In this document: one piece after another, positions 37,068-46,553 of the stretch
Layout: each line of letters opens with the position of its first letter
Numbering within the stretch: the stretch's first letter is position 1
From: Allobrachymonas sp.
GTDB taxonomy: Bacteria > Pseudomonadota > Gammaproteobacteria > Burkholderiales > Burkholderiaceae_C
DNA length: 64,000 bases
Direction of reading: 5' to 3'
Assembly: GCA_030529505.1 (NCBI GenBank)
Contig: JAUMWT010000008.1
Coordinates: forward strand, 1 to 64,000
The notes under the pieces: generated by a model
What the model was told of the DNA's origin: nothing
Database searches by the model: none
What the model saw: only the letters and a program-made list of their open reading frames with translations
Made by a program: the position numbers and the translations under genes

Positions 37068-37824
37068 ACAGGCGGGGCGGCGGCAAGCCCTTGAGCAGCG
37101 CGCCGCACTTGACCGCCCGCCCGAATCAGATCAGCCCTTAGAGCCTGTTCACAATCTCCCGCGGGTGCTTGAAAACGGAAGCGGGCGGTTTGCCGTGTTG
37201 CAAATCTTGTCAACCATCTTGCACGTGTCGCACGGGCTATGCACTGCAATTTGCGCCTTGCATCCCATCCCAAACCGCTTTTTGCCCATTGATCCCGAGA
37301 TCTTGAACAGGTTCTTAGCCCCTGCTTGGCTGGTGGCTGGCGGGGCCAGCGGTATTGGGCCGCGGGGCAGGGTGGTCATCATGTCGTCAAAGCCCGGGCT
37401 GATGGGCCGAGCGAGCTTGGCTTCTTTTGCGCTTGCTTGGGTTCAATGGCAACGCTTGGCACGAACCCTGGCCCAAACGGGGGAGCGGCCACTGCTGCCG
37501 ATGCATGGCGATTGAAAACGATTGAGCGCCATTAACCGCCATTGCCAGCAACTTGCCGCCCATTGCCGTATTTGCAGCAACACGCACGACCCGCACAACC
37601 CGTATAACCCGCACGCATGGCCCGCACCTTTGCCCGCCCACATCCAAACGTCCCCTCGCGCCGCGCCTGATTCAACCCTTTTCATTACAGATTACAGTGA
37701 TGGATCGATGACGAAGCGGTGAGCAGTGGCGGATTGCCTTTTGCCCGCCCCATGCACATCATTGCGCAGCTCGCGCTGGGCGGCACACGCCGTCCAGCCC
37801 CTCCACCCAGAAAGGCCCACAGAC
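37068..37824. other. Spacer between mdh and the CitE-like gene
   Basis: It contains MITE copy D (37141-37314). No gene is supported in the rest. Confidence 0.5.
37141..37314. repeat. MITE-like element, copy D
   Basis: 174 bp, GAGCCTGTTCACAATCTC to GAGATCTTGAACAGGTTC, flanked by a TTA target duplication (37138-37140 and 37315-37317). It aligns with copy B over its whole length. Confidence 0.85.
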
Positions 37825-38829
37825 ATGGCCCAGTCCCAACAACACCCCCGTGAAATCCTGCTGGGCGCACAGGCCCGAACCGGCGTGCTGCCCGTGTGCG
37901 ATCACTACAGCGGCATCCCCAGCCGCATGGTGCGCAGCCTGCAACTGCAGGCCGAGCTGACCAAGGAATTCGGCACCTGCGTCATGGACGTGACGCTCGA
38001 TTGCGAAGACGGCGCCCCCGTTGGCCGCGAGGCCGACCACGCCGCGCTGGTGGCCGATCTGGCCGCAGGCAGCGCGGCCGACGCGCGCGTGGCCGTGCGC
38101 GTGCACCCGCTGGATCACCCGGCCTTTGCCAACGATGTGCACGTGCTGCTCACGCGCGCCGGGCACAAGCTGCGCCACATCATGCTGCCCAAAATCGAAT
38201 CGGTCGAAGACGTCGACCGCGCCGTGCGCCACATCGACGCGGCCGGCGGCAGCCACATTCCGCTGCACGCCCTGCTGGAATCGCCCCTGGCCGTGCACCG
38301 CGCCTTCACCATCGCCGCGCATCCGCGCGTGGCCTCGCTCAGCTTCGGGCTGATGGACTTCATCTCCAGCCACGGCGGCGCGATTAGCGCGCACGCCATG
38401 CAGATAGACGGGCAGTGCACCCACCCGCTGGTGGTGCAGGCCAAGCTGCAAATCGCTTCGGCCTGCCACGCCTGGGGCAAAACGCCCTCGCATTGCGTGG
38501 TGACGGAACTCAACGGCAGAGCCGCCGTGACCCGCGCGGCCACCATGGCGGCGCGGCAGTGGGGCTATTCGCGCATGTGGAGCATCCACCCCGACCAAAT
38601 CCGCCCGATCCTGGCCGCCTTCACGCCAGACGAAGACGTGGTGCAAGAGGCTGCCGCCATCATCGCCGCCGCCCATGCCGCGCAATGGGCGCCCATCAGC
38701 CACAAGCGCCAACTGCACGACCGGGCCAGCTACCGCTATTTCTGGCAAGTGCTGGAGCGCGCCCACGCCACCGGCCAGTCCCTGCCCGCCAGCGTGCAGC
38801 CCCTGTTTGCCGAGCCGTCCCTTGCATAG
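37825..38829 (+). CDS. HpcH/HpaI aldolase / CitE-like lyase family protein
   Basis: A 334-residue TIM-barrel protein of the citrate-lyase-beta/malyl-CoA-lyase family. It shows MDVTLDCEDGAP (metal-binding acid), VAVRVHPLDHP, IMLPKIESVEDV, HALLESPLAVHRAF and the region SLSFGLMDFISSHGG. Likely a CoA-ester lyase of a C4/C5 dicarboxylate. The ATG at 37825 begins the homologous part. It follows mdh in the same direction, suggesting a link to malate metabolism, but the substrate is unproven. Confidence 0.82.
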   Translation: MAQSQQHPREILLGAQARTGVLPVCDHYSGIPSRMVRSLQLQAELTKEFGTCVMDVTLDCEDGAPVGREADHAALVADLAAGSAADARVAVRVHPLDHPAFANDVHVLLTRAGHKLRHIMLPKIESVEDVDRAVRHIDAAGGSHIPLHALLESPLAVHRAFTIAAHPRVASLSFGLMDFISSHGGAISAHAMQIDGQCTHPLVVQAKLQIASACHAWGKTPSHCVVTELNGRAAVTRAATMAARQWGYSRMWSIHPDQIRPILAAFTPDEDVVQEAAAIIAAAHAAQWAPISHKRQLHDRASYRYFWQVLERAHATGQSLPASVQPLFAEPSLA

Positions 38830-39041
38830 CTCCCTTGCTTGGCGAAGTTTGCCAAGGCGGTGGCTGCAAGACGCAAAGCGCAGATGGGCAGACCGCGCCT
38901 GACAAACATGTGCAGCACAGCAGATGCCGCTCGTTCGCAGCAAGCACCAAGGCCTGTCCCGCTCGATCTCCAATGGCTTGGCGTAGACGCCGGGACAAGA
39001 CCCCAAACGGCGCATGCCGCATCATTCGAATACCGCCTCCA

Positions 39042-40139
39042 TCAGCGCGATGCAGGCGGCAGGATGCGACTGGCGTCGATGATGAAATAGCTGGCGCCGC
39101 GCTGCTTTTTGCTGCTGCCGTTGTCGCCCAGCACCAGCAGATGGGGCTTGCCACGAATCTGGGCCACGGTCACGGCTTCTGCGTTTTTGAGCGCATCGAT
39201 TTCGGGCAGATGCACCTTGCGCGGGGCCGATTGCGCGCGGCCGTCCCACAGCCAGAGTTGAGATGTGGGCTTGTCGCTTTCGGTTTTGAAGCTTTCGTTG
39301 GTGATCAGATAGGTTTTGCTGGGCGCGTGATACGCCAGCGAACGGATGCCGCTGCCTTTGAGGTCGAACGCAAACACTTCGCCAAATTCGGGCGCGGCGC
39401 CGCTGTCGAACAGGGCATCGGGATTGTTGATGCTGAGGATGAGCGACAGCACTTTGGATCCGGCCTTGACTTGCGGCTCGCGCAGGCCCAGCAGCAGTTG
39501 CTTGCTTTGGGGGTTGTAGGCCATGCCTTCCAGGTTCAGGCGGCTGAAGTCGGCTGGCCCGCCCGCCTGGCTTTGCACTGCCTGTTGCACAACCGCTGAT
39601 TGTTGCAGGGCTTCCTTCAAGTTAGGGCCATCGCGCATTTCTTGGATGCGGTTGTTGCTGATCGCAAAGCGCACGAGGCGCTCGCGCTGGGCGCGGCGGC
39701 CACCTCCCTGGTTGGCCTTGACTTCCGAATGGGAAGTCGCGGCATAAAAGCGGCCTTTCGCGTCTTGCGCGAGGGCTTCCAGATCACTCAATTCGCCGCG
39801 GATGCTTTGCCGCAGAGCCTGAGTGGCTGCGGCATCTTCAAGCAATGTGTTATCGGCGTTGATGCGCAAGACGCTGAAGGAGCGCTTGGCTTCATCTTCC
39901 ACCACCAGCAGGCGGCCATCGGGCAGTTGCTGCACGGCCGATGGCTCGTAAATCTGCCGAAGCTGCGCGTGCTCAGCAGGCGTCGCGGCGCTCGTGGCGC
40001 TTGCTGTTGCCGGGGCTGCGCGGCTGCGATCTTGCGCCCGGGCCGCAGGCATGAAAGCCGTTTGCGCGACCAGCAGCGCCAGCAGGGCAACTGCACATGT
40101 GCCAAAGAGGGGGCTTGCATGCTTCCGTTTTTCAGGCAT
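39042..40139 (-). CDS. Secreted DUF3616 beta-propeller protein
   Basis: A 365-residue protein. The signal peptide ends with ALLVAQTAFMPAARA, so it is periplasmic or exported. The DUF3616 pattern then follows: IYEPSAVQQLPDGRLLVVEDE, DLEALAQDAKGRFYAATSHS, LNLEGMAYNPQSKQLLLGLR and GSGIRSLAYHAPSKTYL, i.e. repeated propeller blades. GGAAG precedes the ATG at 40139. It lies downstream of, and is paralogous to, the C-terminal half of the membrane fusion protein that follows. Activity is unknown. Confidence 0.75.
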   Translation of the reverse strand: MPEKRKHASPLFGTCAVALLALLVAQTAFMPAARAQDRSRAAPATASATSAATPAEHAQLRQIYEPSAVQQLPDGRLLVVEDEAKRSFSVLRINADNTLLEDAAATQALRQSIRGELSDLEALAQDAKGRFYAATSHSEVKANQGGGRRAQRERLVRFAISNNRIQEMRDGPNLKEALQQSAVVQQAVQSQAGGPADFSRLNLEGMAYNPQSKQLLLGLREPQVKAGSKVLSLILSINNPDALFDSGAAPEFGEVFAFDLKGSGIRSLAYHAPSKTYLITNESFKTESDKPTSQLWLWDGRAQSAPRKVHLPEIDALKNAEAVTVAQIRGKPHLLVLGDNGSSKKQRGASYFIIDASRILPPASR

Positions 40140-40173
40140 GGGTTGGCTTCCTTTCTTTGCATGGCGCCTTGGC

Positions 40174-40221
40174 CTTAGAGCCTGTTCAACAGTCTTCGCA
40201 TCGTGTGCCTTGCTTGGCAAA
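40174..40221. repeat. Short repeat core, inverted copy
   Basis: 48 bp, reverse complement of the cores at 8985-9031 and 54380-54426. Its left end is TTAGAGCCTGTTCAA, as in the MITE termini. A second terminal repeat is not evident. Confidence 0.6.
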
Positions 40222-40290
40222 GCCAGTGCTTGCGCAAAAGCGGCTCGCCGTTTGGCGCGCCAGCAACAGGCCAGCAGCACAGCAAGGGCC

Positions 40291-42150
40291 TCACATTTCA
40301 TCATGATCCACCAGGGTGTATTTGCCCGGCTTCTTCAGCTTGGCATCACCTTCGTCACTCATCATGAGGATGCGCGGCTGGCCGTTGATGACGACCGAAT
40401 CGATGGCCTCCACATTGGTGAGGTGACGCAGGCTGGGCACGTCCACCGCCTTGGGCTGGGCGTCGGGTGCGCCGCTCCAGGTCCACAATTGCGAGGTCTT
40501 GTTGCCTTCTTCGTCTTTCACCTCGTTGCTCATGATGAAGGTTTTGAGCACCGGGTCGTAATTGAGCGAACGGATGCCGCCGCCCTTGATGTCGAACACG
40601 GCCACATCCACGAATTCAGGCTCGGCCTTGCGCGTGAAGATTTCCTTGGGGTTGCCGATGTAGGCCACGATGGCCTTCTGGTTGAATTCGGGCTTGCGAA
40701 AACCCAGCAACAGGCGCTTGGTGTTCGGGTCGAAGGCCAGGCCCTCGATGTTGATGGTGCTGAAATCAACCTTGACGCCGACCTTGGCCGTGAGCATGGC
40801 GTGCAACTGTTCGGAGTTTTCCAGCACATCGGTCAGATTGTCGAACGAGGCCAGTTCGCGCACATCGTTGTTCTGGATCTTGAAGCGCATCAAATGCTCG
40901 CGCTCGGGGCGGCGCAAGCCTTCGCGCGTGCGGGCATGCGAAGTCACGGCGTACACATAGCCTTCGTCATCCAGCGCCAAGCCTTCCAGATCGCTGATTT
41001 TGCGCTTGAAGCCACGAATGATGCGGGTGTCGACGGCCTCGTCTTCGAGCATATTGCCGTCTTTATCAAAGCTGATGATGCTGAAGGCGTGCGAGTGCTC
41101 GTCCTCGGCCACCAGCACGCGGCCATCGGGCAGGCTTTGCAGCGCCGAAGGCTCGTAAATGCCTTTCAAGTTGTGCACGCCCTGTTTGGCAAGCTCCGCG
41201 CTTTGTTTGCGCTCCTGCATGGACGGCATGATGCCGGGCAGCGTTTTGATGCCGATGAAGGCCAGCACGGAAGCCAGCAGCCCCCAGCGAAACACCGTGT
41301 AGGAAAAATCCAGGTATTTGAACTGCTTGTTCGCCAGCTTGCCCAGCCAATACAGCTCATCACTCATGCTGTGATAAACCTTCTTGCGATCGGCCATGGT
41401 GGCTTGCATCATTTCCCAATACTCGTCTTTGGGAATTTTCACGCGATCTTCGTAAATCAGGATATTGGGTGTTTGATCCACGAAGCGCGCACCTGGCGCC
41501 GTCACCCTGGTTTTGAAATCGCTGAAACTCGCCTTGCCTTTGAAAAGGTCTTGCAACCAGTGCCAGGCCCCACGAATCTTGCCCGCGCGCTCGGGCGAAG
41601 CAGACAGCAGGGCAAACACGATGGAAGAAGCCGCGGTGAACATGAAAATGCCCGCCGGAACGAGAAATTCGGGCGCATCACTGAAAATGAAAGCGCCCGA
41701 AATCATCAAGGCCGAAACGATGAAGCCGTTGAGCGAAATCATGATGTTGGCCTTGGTCGCCGCCAAAGCCAGCAATTCCATCTCGGTGCGAAAAGCGTTG
41801 CGAAACATCGTTTCCACGCCCTTGGCCGTGCCCAGCTCAACCGCTTGCTGCTCCAGACTGGCGCTTGGCTTGCCCTCGTTGCGGACCGCTTTTTTCTTTT
41901 TGCCCTTTTTCTTTTCGGCCGTTTCGGCCCCGGCTGCAGCCTCATCCGCTTCGCACACGCCTCCATCGGCATGCACGGCCTCGCCGAAGCCATCAGCGGC
42001 CCCACCAAGCGCCGTCACCAGCCCTTTCTCCTCGTGCACCAGCTCTTTCAGCTGCAACGCCTCAGGCTCAAAAACGTCCGGGGCATTTTTTGATCCCTCT
42101 CCAGACCCAAGATCCTCTTGCAGTGGGTTTTTATTCGATAAATCACTCAC
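40291..42150 (-). CDS. DUF5706 (Pycsar-effector type) membrane domain fused to a DUF3616 propeller
   Basis: About 619 residues from a GTG at 42150, which follows a purine-rich GAGGGGG; a TTG 11 codons earlier is the alternative. Residues 1-95 are acidic then Lys-rich (KKKGKKKK). Residues 114-301 match DUF5706: MFRNAFRTEMELLALAATKA then NIMISLNGFIVSALM, two hydrophobic helices, ILIYEDRVKIPKDEYWEMM, and YHSMSDELYWLGKLANKQ with a third helix LLASVLAFIGI. Residues 330-619 are a DUF3616 propeller (IYEPSALQSLPDGRVLVAED, DLEGLALDDEGYVYAVTSH, INIEGLAFDPNTKRLLLGFR). Three helices would put the propeller in the periplasm. DUF5706 proteins are membrane effectors of cyclic-pyrimidine (Pycsar) phage defence, but no cyclase is nearby. 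Confidence 0.7.
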   Translation of the reverse strand: MSDLSNKNPLQEDLGSGEGSKNAPDVFEPEALQLKELVHEEKGLVTALGGAADGFGEAVHADGGVCEADEAAAGAETAEKKKGKKKKAVRNEGKPSASLEQQAVELGTAKGVETMFRNAFRTEMELLALAATKANIMISLNGFIVSALMISGAFIFSDAPEFLVPAGIFMFTAASSIVFALLSASPERAGKIRGAWHWLQDLFKGKASFSDFKTRVTAPGARFVDQTPNILIYEDRVKIPKDEYWEMMQATMADRKKVYHSMSDELYWLGKLANKQFKYLDFSYTVFRWGLLASVLAFIGIKTLPGIMPSMQERKQSAELAKQGVHNLKGIYEPSALQSLPDGRVLVAEDEHSHAFSIISFDKDGNMLEDEAVDTRIIRGFKRKISDLEGLALDDEGYVYAVTSHARTREGLRRPEREHLMRFKIQNNDVRELASFDNLTDVLENSEQLHAMLTAKVGVKVDFSTINIEGLAFDPNTKRLLLGFRKPEFNQKAIVAYIGNPKEIFTRKAEPEFVDVAVFDIKGGGIRSLNYDPVLKTFIMSNEVKDEEGNKTSQLWTWSGAPDAQPKAVDVPSLRHLTNVEAIDSVVINGQPRILMMSDEGDAKLKKPGKYTLVDHDEM

Positions 42151-42675
42151 CCCAACCCCCTCACCCTCATCAGTGCACGACAAGCAAACGCCAGGCGAAA
42201 ATCATCCATCCCACAACCGCCCGAGACGCTTGTTTGCAAAAAATACAAAAACAAACGAAAGCCGCCTCGCATGTTTTGATTCGATTCTGCAAAGCGATTT
42301 TTTCGTGTGCCTAAAGTGTAGAAATGATTGGCGGCATATTTTGCCCAAAAGGGTAAAAATATGAACAAAATGTTTTGACTGCTGCTTGCCTCTGTTGCAC
42401 GACTGGCGACAGAGAAGGATGCGTTGCGCAAAGTTCGTCCGTGCGCTTGCAGCCGTAAAAGCGGTGAAATGTGAGCGCCCGCTTATTTAAAATCCCCTGC
42501 CACAAAAGAACTCATTCAAAAGAGCAGTACGCGCAGAGGCAAGTGAATCAAGGGGACGGCGGCTGGCCTTGGCTGATTTCCATGCCCCTGTTTGGCAAAG
42601 CACCGCCACGCGGTTGGCTGCAACGCTCACGAAAACACGCCACGCCGCCCGAAAAAGCATGATCCGGCCAAACGA
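42151..42675. other. AT-rich spacer upstream of the DUF5706 fusion
   Basis: No gene is supported. It is the probable promoter region of the fusion gene. GC content is clearly lower than in the surrounding genes. Confidence 0.5.
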
Positions 42676-43101
42676 TTAGTGAGCCAACTCATTCCAAAGC
42701 AAAACACCCAGGCCCAGAATGAAGCCCAAGAAAAATACCACTTGACGGAAGCACTCGTAGCGCTCCTCATTATTGCGTTGGTCGTAATGATCCACCACCA
42801 CCGAAAGCAATGATGCCGCTCCGCAAATCATTGCCGCATACATGACCCAGGCTGGTGCGCCATGCAAATGCACGCGGCTCAATCTTCCCCATGAAATATA
42901 CAAATCATTCTTCCAAACGCCGTATGCACCATAAGCCAACAAGCACAATCCCAGAAGCGTATTGCGAATACGGTGCCACAAGCCGAATTCATTGACAAGG
43001 TATTCTTTTTCAAATGCACCCCGATGCTCTTCTTGAGGAGAAAATCGCCAATCTTCCCCAGACTCGGAAATGGATTGCTGATTCCTGGAATGATTATTCA
43101 T
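42676..43101 (-). CDS. Small membrane protein, unknown function
   Basis: A 141-residue protein starting MNNHSRNQQ. A hydrophilic N-terminus is followed by three hydrophobic helices (LLGLCLLAYGAYGVW, VMYAAMICGAASLLSVVV, VVFFLGFILGLGVLLW). The family was not recognised. It lies 39 bp downstream of another small membrane protein gene, both oriented towards the DUF5706 fusion. Confidence 0.55.
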   Translation of the reverse strand: MNNHSRNQQSISESGEDWRFSPQEEHRGAFEKEYLVNEFGLWHRIRNTLLGLCLLAYGAYGVWKNDLYISWGRLSRVHLHGAPAWVMYAAMICGAASLLSVVVDHYDQRNNEERYECFRQVVFFLGFILGLGVLLWNELAH

Positions 43102-43140
43102 GGTCAATAAACAGATCGCATTTGATCGATGAACAACTTG

Positions 43141-43563
43141 TCAAAAGTAAAAAGAAAACATCAAAAACAGGACAATTGGCCAGAGAAGAATGCCTGCTCC
43201 CACCCCTAAAAACAGGCAAATCCTGCTTTCTTTTTTCAGGAAAAAACCCGCCAAAGAAGCGATGACATTGCATAAAACAAATACAAGAAACAGGCCCAGC
43301 AAGCCAAACAGATAGGCAAATCCGTCTCCTGGTCCGGGCGGCCCACCGTCAGCGGGCGGATCAGGCTCCGGCCAGTTCATGATCAAAAAGCACAAAAACG
43401 CAATGCCCAGCAAATTGCAAACAACAGGGAAGCATGCCAACCATTTGCTTGGCTTGATTTGTTTCCAGCCCAGCCCGTCTTTTTTCAACTGCCTATGGTT
43501 GAGATAGGCATGAAAAAGCAGAAAAAATGCCCAACACAAGGGCGCAAACAGATAAATAGCCAT
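43141..43563 (-). CDS. Small membrane protein, unknown function
   Basis: A 140-residue protein with about four helices (LFAPLCWAFFLLFHAYL, FPVVCNLLGIAFLCFLIM, GLLGLFLVFVLCNVIASL, GAGILLWPIVLFLMFSFY) and a Pro/Gly-rich loop (PPADGGPPGPGDG). Not recognised. It follows thiE by 47 bp, so it may be read through from it. Confidence 0.55.
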   Translation of the reverse strand: MAIYLFAPLCWAFFLLFHAYLNHRQLKKDGLGWKQIKPSKWLACFPVVCNLLGIAFLCFLIMNWPEPDPPADGGPPGPGDGFAYLFGLLGLFLVFVLCNVIASLAGFFLKKESRICLFLGVGAGILLWPIVLFLMFSFYF

Positions 43564-43610
43564 GAGCTCTTCCTGTTCTTTTGCTCATCCATCGCGCGCA
43601 CTGTTCGCGA

Positions 43611-44978
43611 TCAAGATCCCATGCCCGTTTCCGGCTCTGCCTGCCGCTGCTCCAAGCCTTGCGCCACCGCCCGCCGCAAAGCCTCGATGGCCTGTGCCGG
43701 ATCAGCCGCCTGGGTGATGTGGCTGACCACGGCCACGCTATCAGCACCCGCCGCAGCCGCAGCCTGGGCGCGCTCGGCATTCATGCCGCCGATGGCGACC
43801 AGGGGCAGGGCAGGGGCATCGGCTTCGGGCAGGCTGCCATGCAGCACTTGCGCCCAGCGGCGCACGCCCGCCAAGCCCACGGGGGGGCGGGCGATGGCTT
43901 TGGTGGTGGTGGCATGCACCGGCCCGCAGGCGATGTAGCTGGGGCGCAGGCGCAGGGCGCGCGCCAGTTGCCAGGGGGTTTGGCTGCTCACGCCCAGGCG
44001 CAGGCCGCTGGCTTGCAGTTCATCCAGCGCCGCTTCGCTCAGCGCGGCGGCATCGTCTTGCCCCAGGTGCACGCCGTAGATGCCGGGCAGGCGCTGCGCC
44101 AAGCGCAGGGCGGCCTGCCAATGGTCGTTGATGATGAGCAGCGCGCCCTGTTCGTGCGCGGCTTGCGCGCAGCGGATGATTTGCGCGTCGATCACGTCTG
44201 CCGGGGCTTGCTTGATGCGCAGCTGCAGGAGTTGGACGCCCAGCTGCATGCAGCGAATGGTCCAGTCCGCGTCGCCCATGACGGCGTACAGCCCCCAGGC
44301 ATGCCCTGCTTGCCGCATGGCTGCGGGCATGGGCGCAAAAGCGCGCGCGCGCAGCGTGCCCAGCAAGGGAAAGTAGCGGCGCTGCCAGAGCGGGCCAATG
44401 GGTGCATCTGGTTCGGCCGGTGCCGAAGAGGCAGAGGCAGATACCGATGCGGCTGTATCGGCTACGTCCGCCGCTGGCGGACGGGCGGGGATGTGCGGCT
44501 GGGCCAAGCCCGCCGGGCGCTGGGTCTGCGCATCCAGCGCAGCCCACACGGCTGCCGCCGCATGCAAGCCCGCCTCTGTGCCGCAGCAGCCTGCCGCAAT
44601 CGCTTGGCGGGCCTGTTGCAGCAGCAGATCGGCGCTGCCCGCTTGCCAGCGGGGCGCGGTGGGCGTGGCGTGCAGGGGCGAATGCAGCCAGCCGCTGGCC
44701 TCTGGCGTTACCAGATAGAAGCGGGCACGCTCCTGCACCTGGCCGGGATGGGCCAACACCACATGGCGCTGCTGGGGCAGGGCAGTGCCCAGATCGTGCC
44801 AGCAACGTTGCGCCCAATCGGCCACCACGGCATCGCGCTGCGCGGGCGTGGCCGATGCGGGCAGATCAAGCAGGGCCTGCTGCCAATCGGGGCAGTGCAC
44901 GGCCCAAGGGGCACCGTCGGGCGGTACGGCAGGCGGGGCGTTGGATGAATCCGTATTGGCATGATGGGAATGGCTCAT
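43611..44978 (-). CDS. thiE: Thiamine-phosphate synthase with long N-terminal extension
   Basis: 455 residues. The C-terminal 230 form a ThiE barrel that joins HMP diphosphate and thiazole phosphate: GLYAVMGDADWTIR, LLQLRIKQ, LIINDHWQAAL, GVHLGQDD, GPVHATTTKA and VAIGGMNAERA. The first 220 residues have no clear motif and contain a Pro/Ala/Ser-rich linker near 160-200; ThiE alone is about 210 residues. The start overlaps the stop of the thioesterase gene as ATGA (44978-44975). Confidence 0.85.
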   Translation of the reverse strand: MSHSHHANTDSSNAPPAVPPDGAPWAVHCPDWQQALLDLPASATPAQRDAVVADWAQRCWHDLGTALPQQRHVVLAHPGQVQERARFYLVTPEASGWLHSPLHATPTAPRWQAGSADLLLQQARQAIAAGCCGTEAGLHAAAAVWAALDAQTQRPAGLAQPHIPARPPAADVADTAASVSASASSAPAEPDAPIGPLWQRRYFPLLGTLRARAFAPMPAAMRQAGHAWGLYAVMGDADWTIRCMQLGVQLLQLRIKQAPADVIDAQIIRCAQAAHEQGALLIINDHWQAALRLAQRLPGIYGVHLGQDDAAALSEAALDELQASGLRLGVSSQTPWQLARALRLRPSYIACGPVHATTTKAIARPPVGLAGVRRWAQVLHGSLPEADAPALPLVAIGGMNAERAQAAAAAGADSVAVVSHITQAADPAQAIEALRRAVAQGLEQRQAEPETGMGS

Positions 44979-45412
44979 GTTTCTACATCCATGGCAGGTG
45001 CGGCCAAAAAGCGCGCAAAGTTGGCGCGCAGCTCGTCGGGCATGGCTTGCGGGCGCAGCTCTTGCAGGCTGGTGTTGACGAGTTTGAGCTTCATGCGCAC
45101 GCGCTCTTCATCGTCGCAACGCGCGTCGATGCGCACGGTGAGCGAGGTATGCCCCAGGTGCAGCACTTGCAGGCTGAATTCGAGCAGTTCGTTGTAGCGG
45201 CTGGGCCGCAGAAATTCCATTTCGAGCTTGACCAGCGGATGCACCACGCCAAAGCGCTCGATGATGGTGGGCATGTCGCACTCCAGGCCCTCGCGCAGCC
45301 AGGCCTCGATCACGGCGTGGCTCATCTCGCCGTAGCGGGGGTAGAAAACGATGCCGGCGTGATCGCATTCGCCAAAGCGCACACGGTGAAAGGTTCGGAA
45401 GATTTCGTTCAT
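44975..45412 (-). CDS. Acyl-CoA thioesterase, 4-hydroxybenzoyl-CoA thioesterase (YbgC) type
   Basis: A 145-residue single hotdog domain with VRFGECDHAGIVFYPRYGEM, whose Asp-His-Ala-Gly segment is the YbgC/4HBT active site. It hydrolyses an acyl- or aroyl-CoA; the substrate is not predictable. It is translationally coupled to thiE. Confidence 0.85.
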   Translation of the reverse strand: MNEIFRTFHRVRFGECDHAGIVFYPRYGEMSHAVIEAWLREGLECDMPTIIERFGVVHPLVKLEMEFLRPSRYNELLEFSLQVLHLGHTSLTVRIDARCDDEERVRMKLKLVNTSLQELRPQAMPDELRANFARFLAAPAMDVET

Positions 45413-46004
45413 GCGGTTTGTCTTGTGTCAAAACAGAATGGAAAAAGCAGGTACGCAAAATGTGCAAGCCACAGCGGCCGGGCGGGTCTGCACCAAGCAA
45501 ACAACCGGAAGCTGCACCAGCCCTGCGGTTGCACCACGCCGCGGCTGCCTGCACAGCCGTGGTGCGCAGCCAGAACACGCCGCCATGATGGCTGGCTGTG
45601 ACGAATGGGCATGATGCACCGTGCCCAGCCACCCAGATGCTGCCAGCCAATCATGCGCCTGACCACTCGGGCCATCCGGCCATCCATATCCCGCAGCCAT
45701 TGCGCCACCACAGAGGCGGGCGGGGCAGGTTGCATGCAGCGCAAGAAGCGGCCACACAGGCCGAGTTGAAACGCCCCCAGGCAATTTTGTACCGCCGGCC
45801 GGATGAGCCGCTGCATCAATGTGCAAGCGATGCCAATGCACCATGCAGAGCGCAACAGTTCGTCTGGTGCATGGTTGCGCGGGCCTGACAAAGGCTGGCT
45901 GCACACGCGCTGCGCTGGCATGATCCGCAGCCAAGCAAAGCAGATACGCCGCCTACAAAAAAACACCTGCACGGGCAGGTCCCAAGCCCCAAGTGGCAGC
46001 GGCC
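45413..46004. other. Intergenic region, no gene supported
   Basis: Frames on both strands are open by composition only. A stem-loop (GCACCACG at 45531-45538 with CGTGGTGC downstream, plus a second short pairing) is present but has no terminator tail. Confidence 0.45.
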
Positions 46005-46310
46005 TTACTGCGCCAGCGTCGGCGCAGGCCCTGTCACCGATTCAGCTGCGGGCGCTGTGGCTGCGCCTGCAGCATCTGCACCGGGTTCGGCATCTGCCGC
46101 AGTCTCGCCGGTGGGCGCAGGCGCCAGGCGGCTGGCTGCTTCAGACCGGGCCGGGCGCAATACGATGGCCTCGGGGTGCAGTTGCTCTTGCAGGCGGTAG
46201 GGCTCGCCTTCGGACATGGGGGCCAGCCCCAGCGGAGCCAGCCAGTGCTGCGACCAGGCGAAAAACAGCAGGTTGGCAAGCACGATCAGGGCCAATGTCC
46301 AGCGCAGCAT
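46005..46310 (-). CDS. Small membrane-anchored protein
   Basis: 101 residues. One N-terminal helix (MLRWTLALIVLANLLFFAWS) is followed by GLAPMSEGEPYRLQEQLHPEAIVL and a long Ala/Pro/Glu tail. It resembles the N-terminal anchor of SPOR-domain proteins, but no SPOR domain is present. Start chosen at 46310. Function is unknown; it is probably in the birA transcription unit. Confidence 0.6.
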   Translation of the reverse strand: MLRWTLALIVLANLLFFAWSQHWLAPLGLAPMSEGEPYRLQEQLHPEAIVLRPARSEAASRLAPAPTGETAADAEPGADAAGAATAPAAESVTGPAPTLAQ

Positions 46311-46553
46311 GTGAGGGGTCTTCCTTGTTTGTGGATAGGGGTTGGGGCGTGGTGGCAATCCGCCAGTGGAATGAAGCCGTTGGCTGCAATCAGCCAGCCA
46401 GTCGCCTGTCCAATGCGCAAGCGCCTGGCTGCATCCATTGGGCTACGTGCTTTCCTGCATGTTGGCCCGCATCGTTGCGGCATCTGCCCGGGCAAACCCG
46501 GCGCCCTTGCAGCAAAACGCAACGCCCTTGAGAATCAGGCTGCTTCGTCTTGA

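Noticed and set aside
38836-38862. Hairpin CTTGGCGAAGTTTGCCAAG after the CitE-like gene.
   Set aside because: Short and lacking a T tract; could be a remnant of the short repeat core but too short to decide.
39042-43563. A full Pycsar or CBASS operon.
   Set aside because: No nucleotidyl cyclase or CD-NTase-like gene is found within the window near the DUF5706 fusion, so only the effector-like domain can be claimed.
45531-45567. Stem-loop between the thioesterase gene and the small anchored protein gene.
   Set aside because: The pairing is bulged, there is no T run and no conserved context, so it was not called as a terminator or ncRNA.
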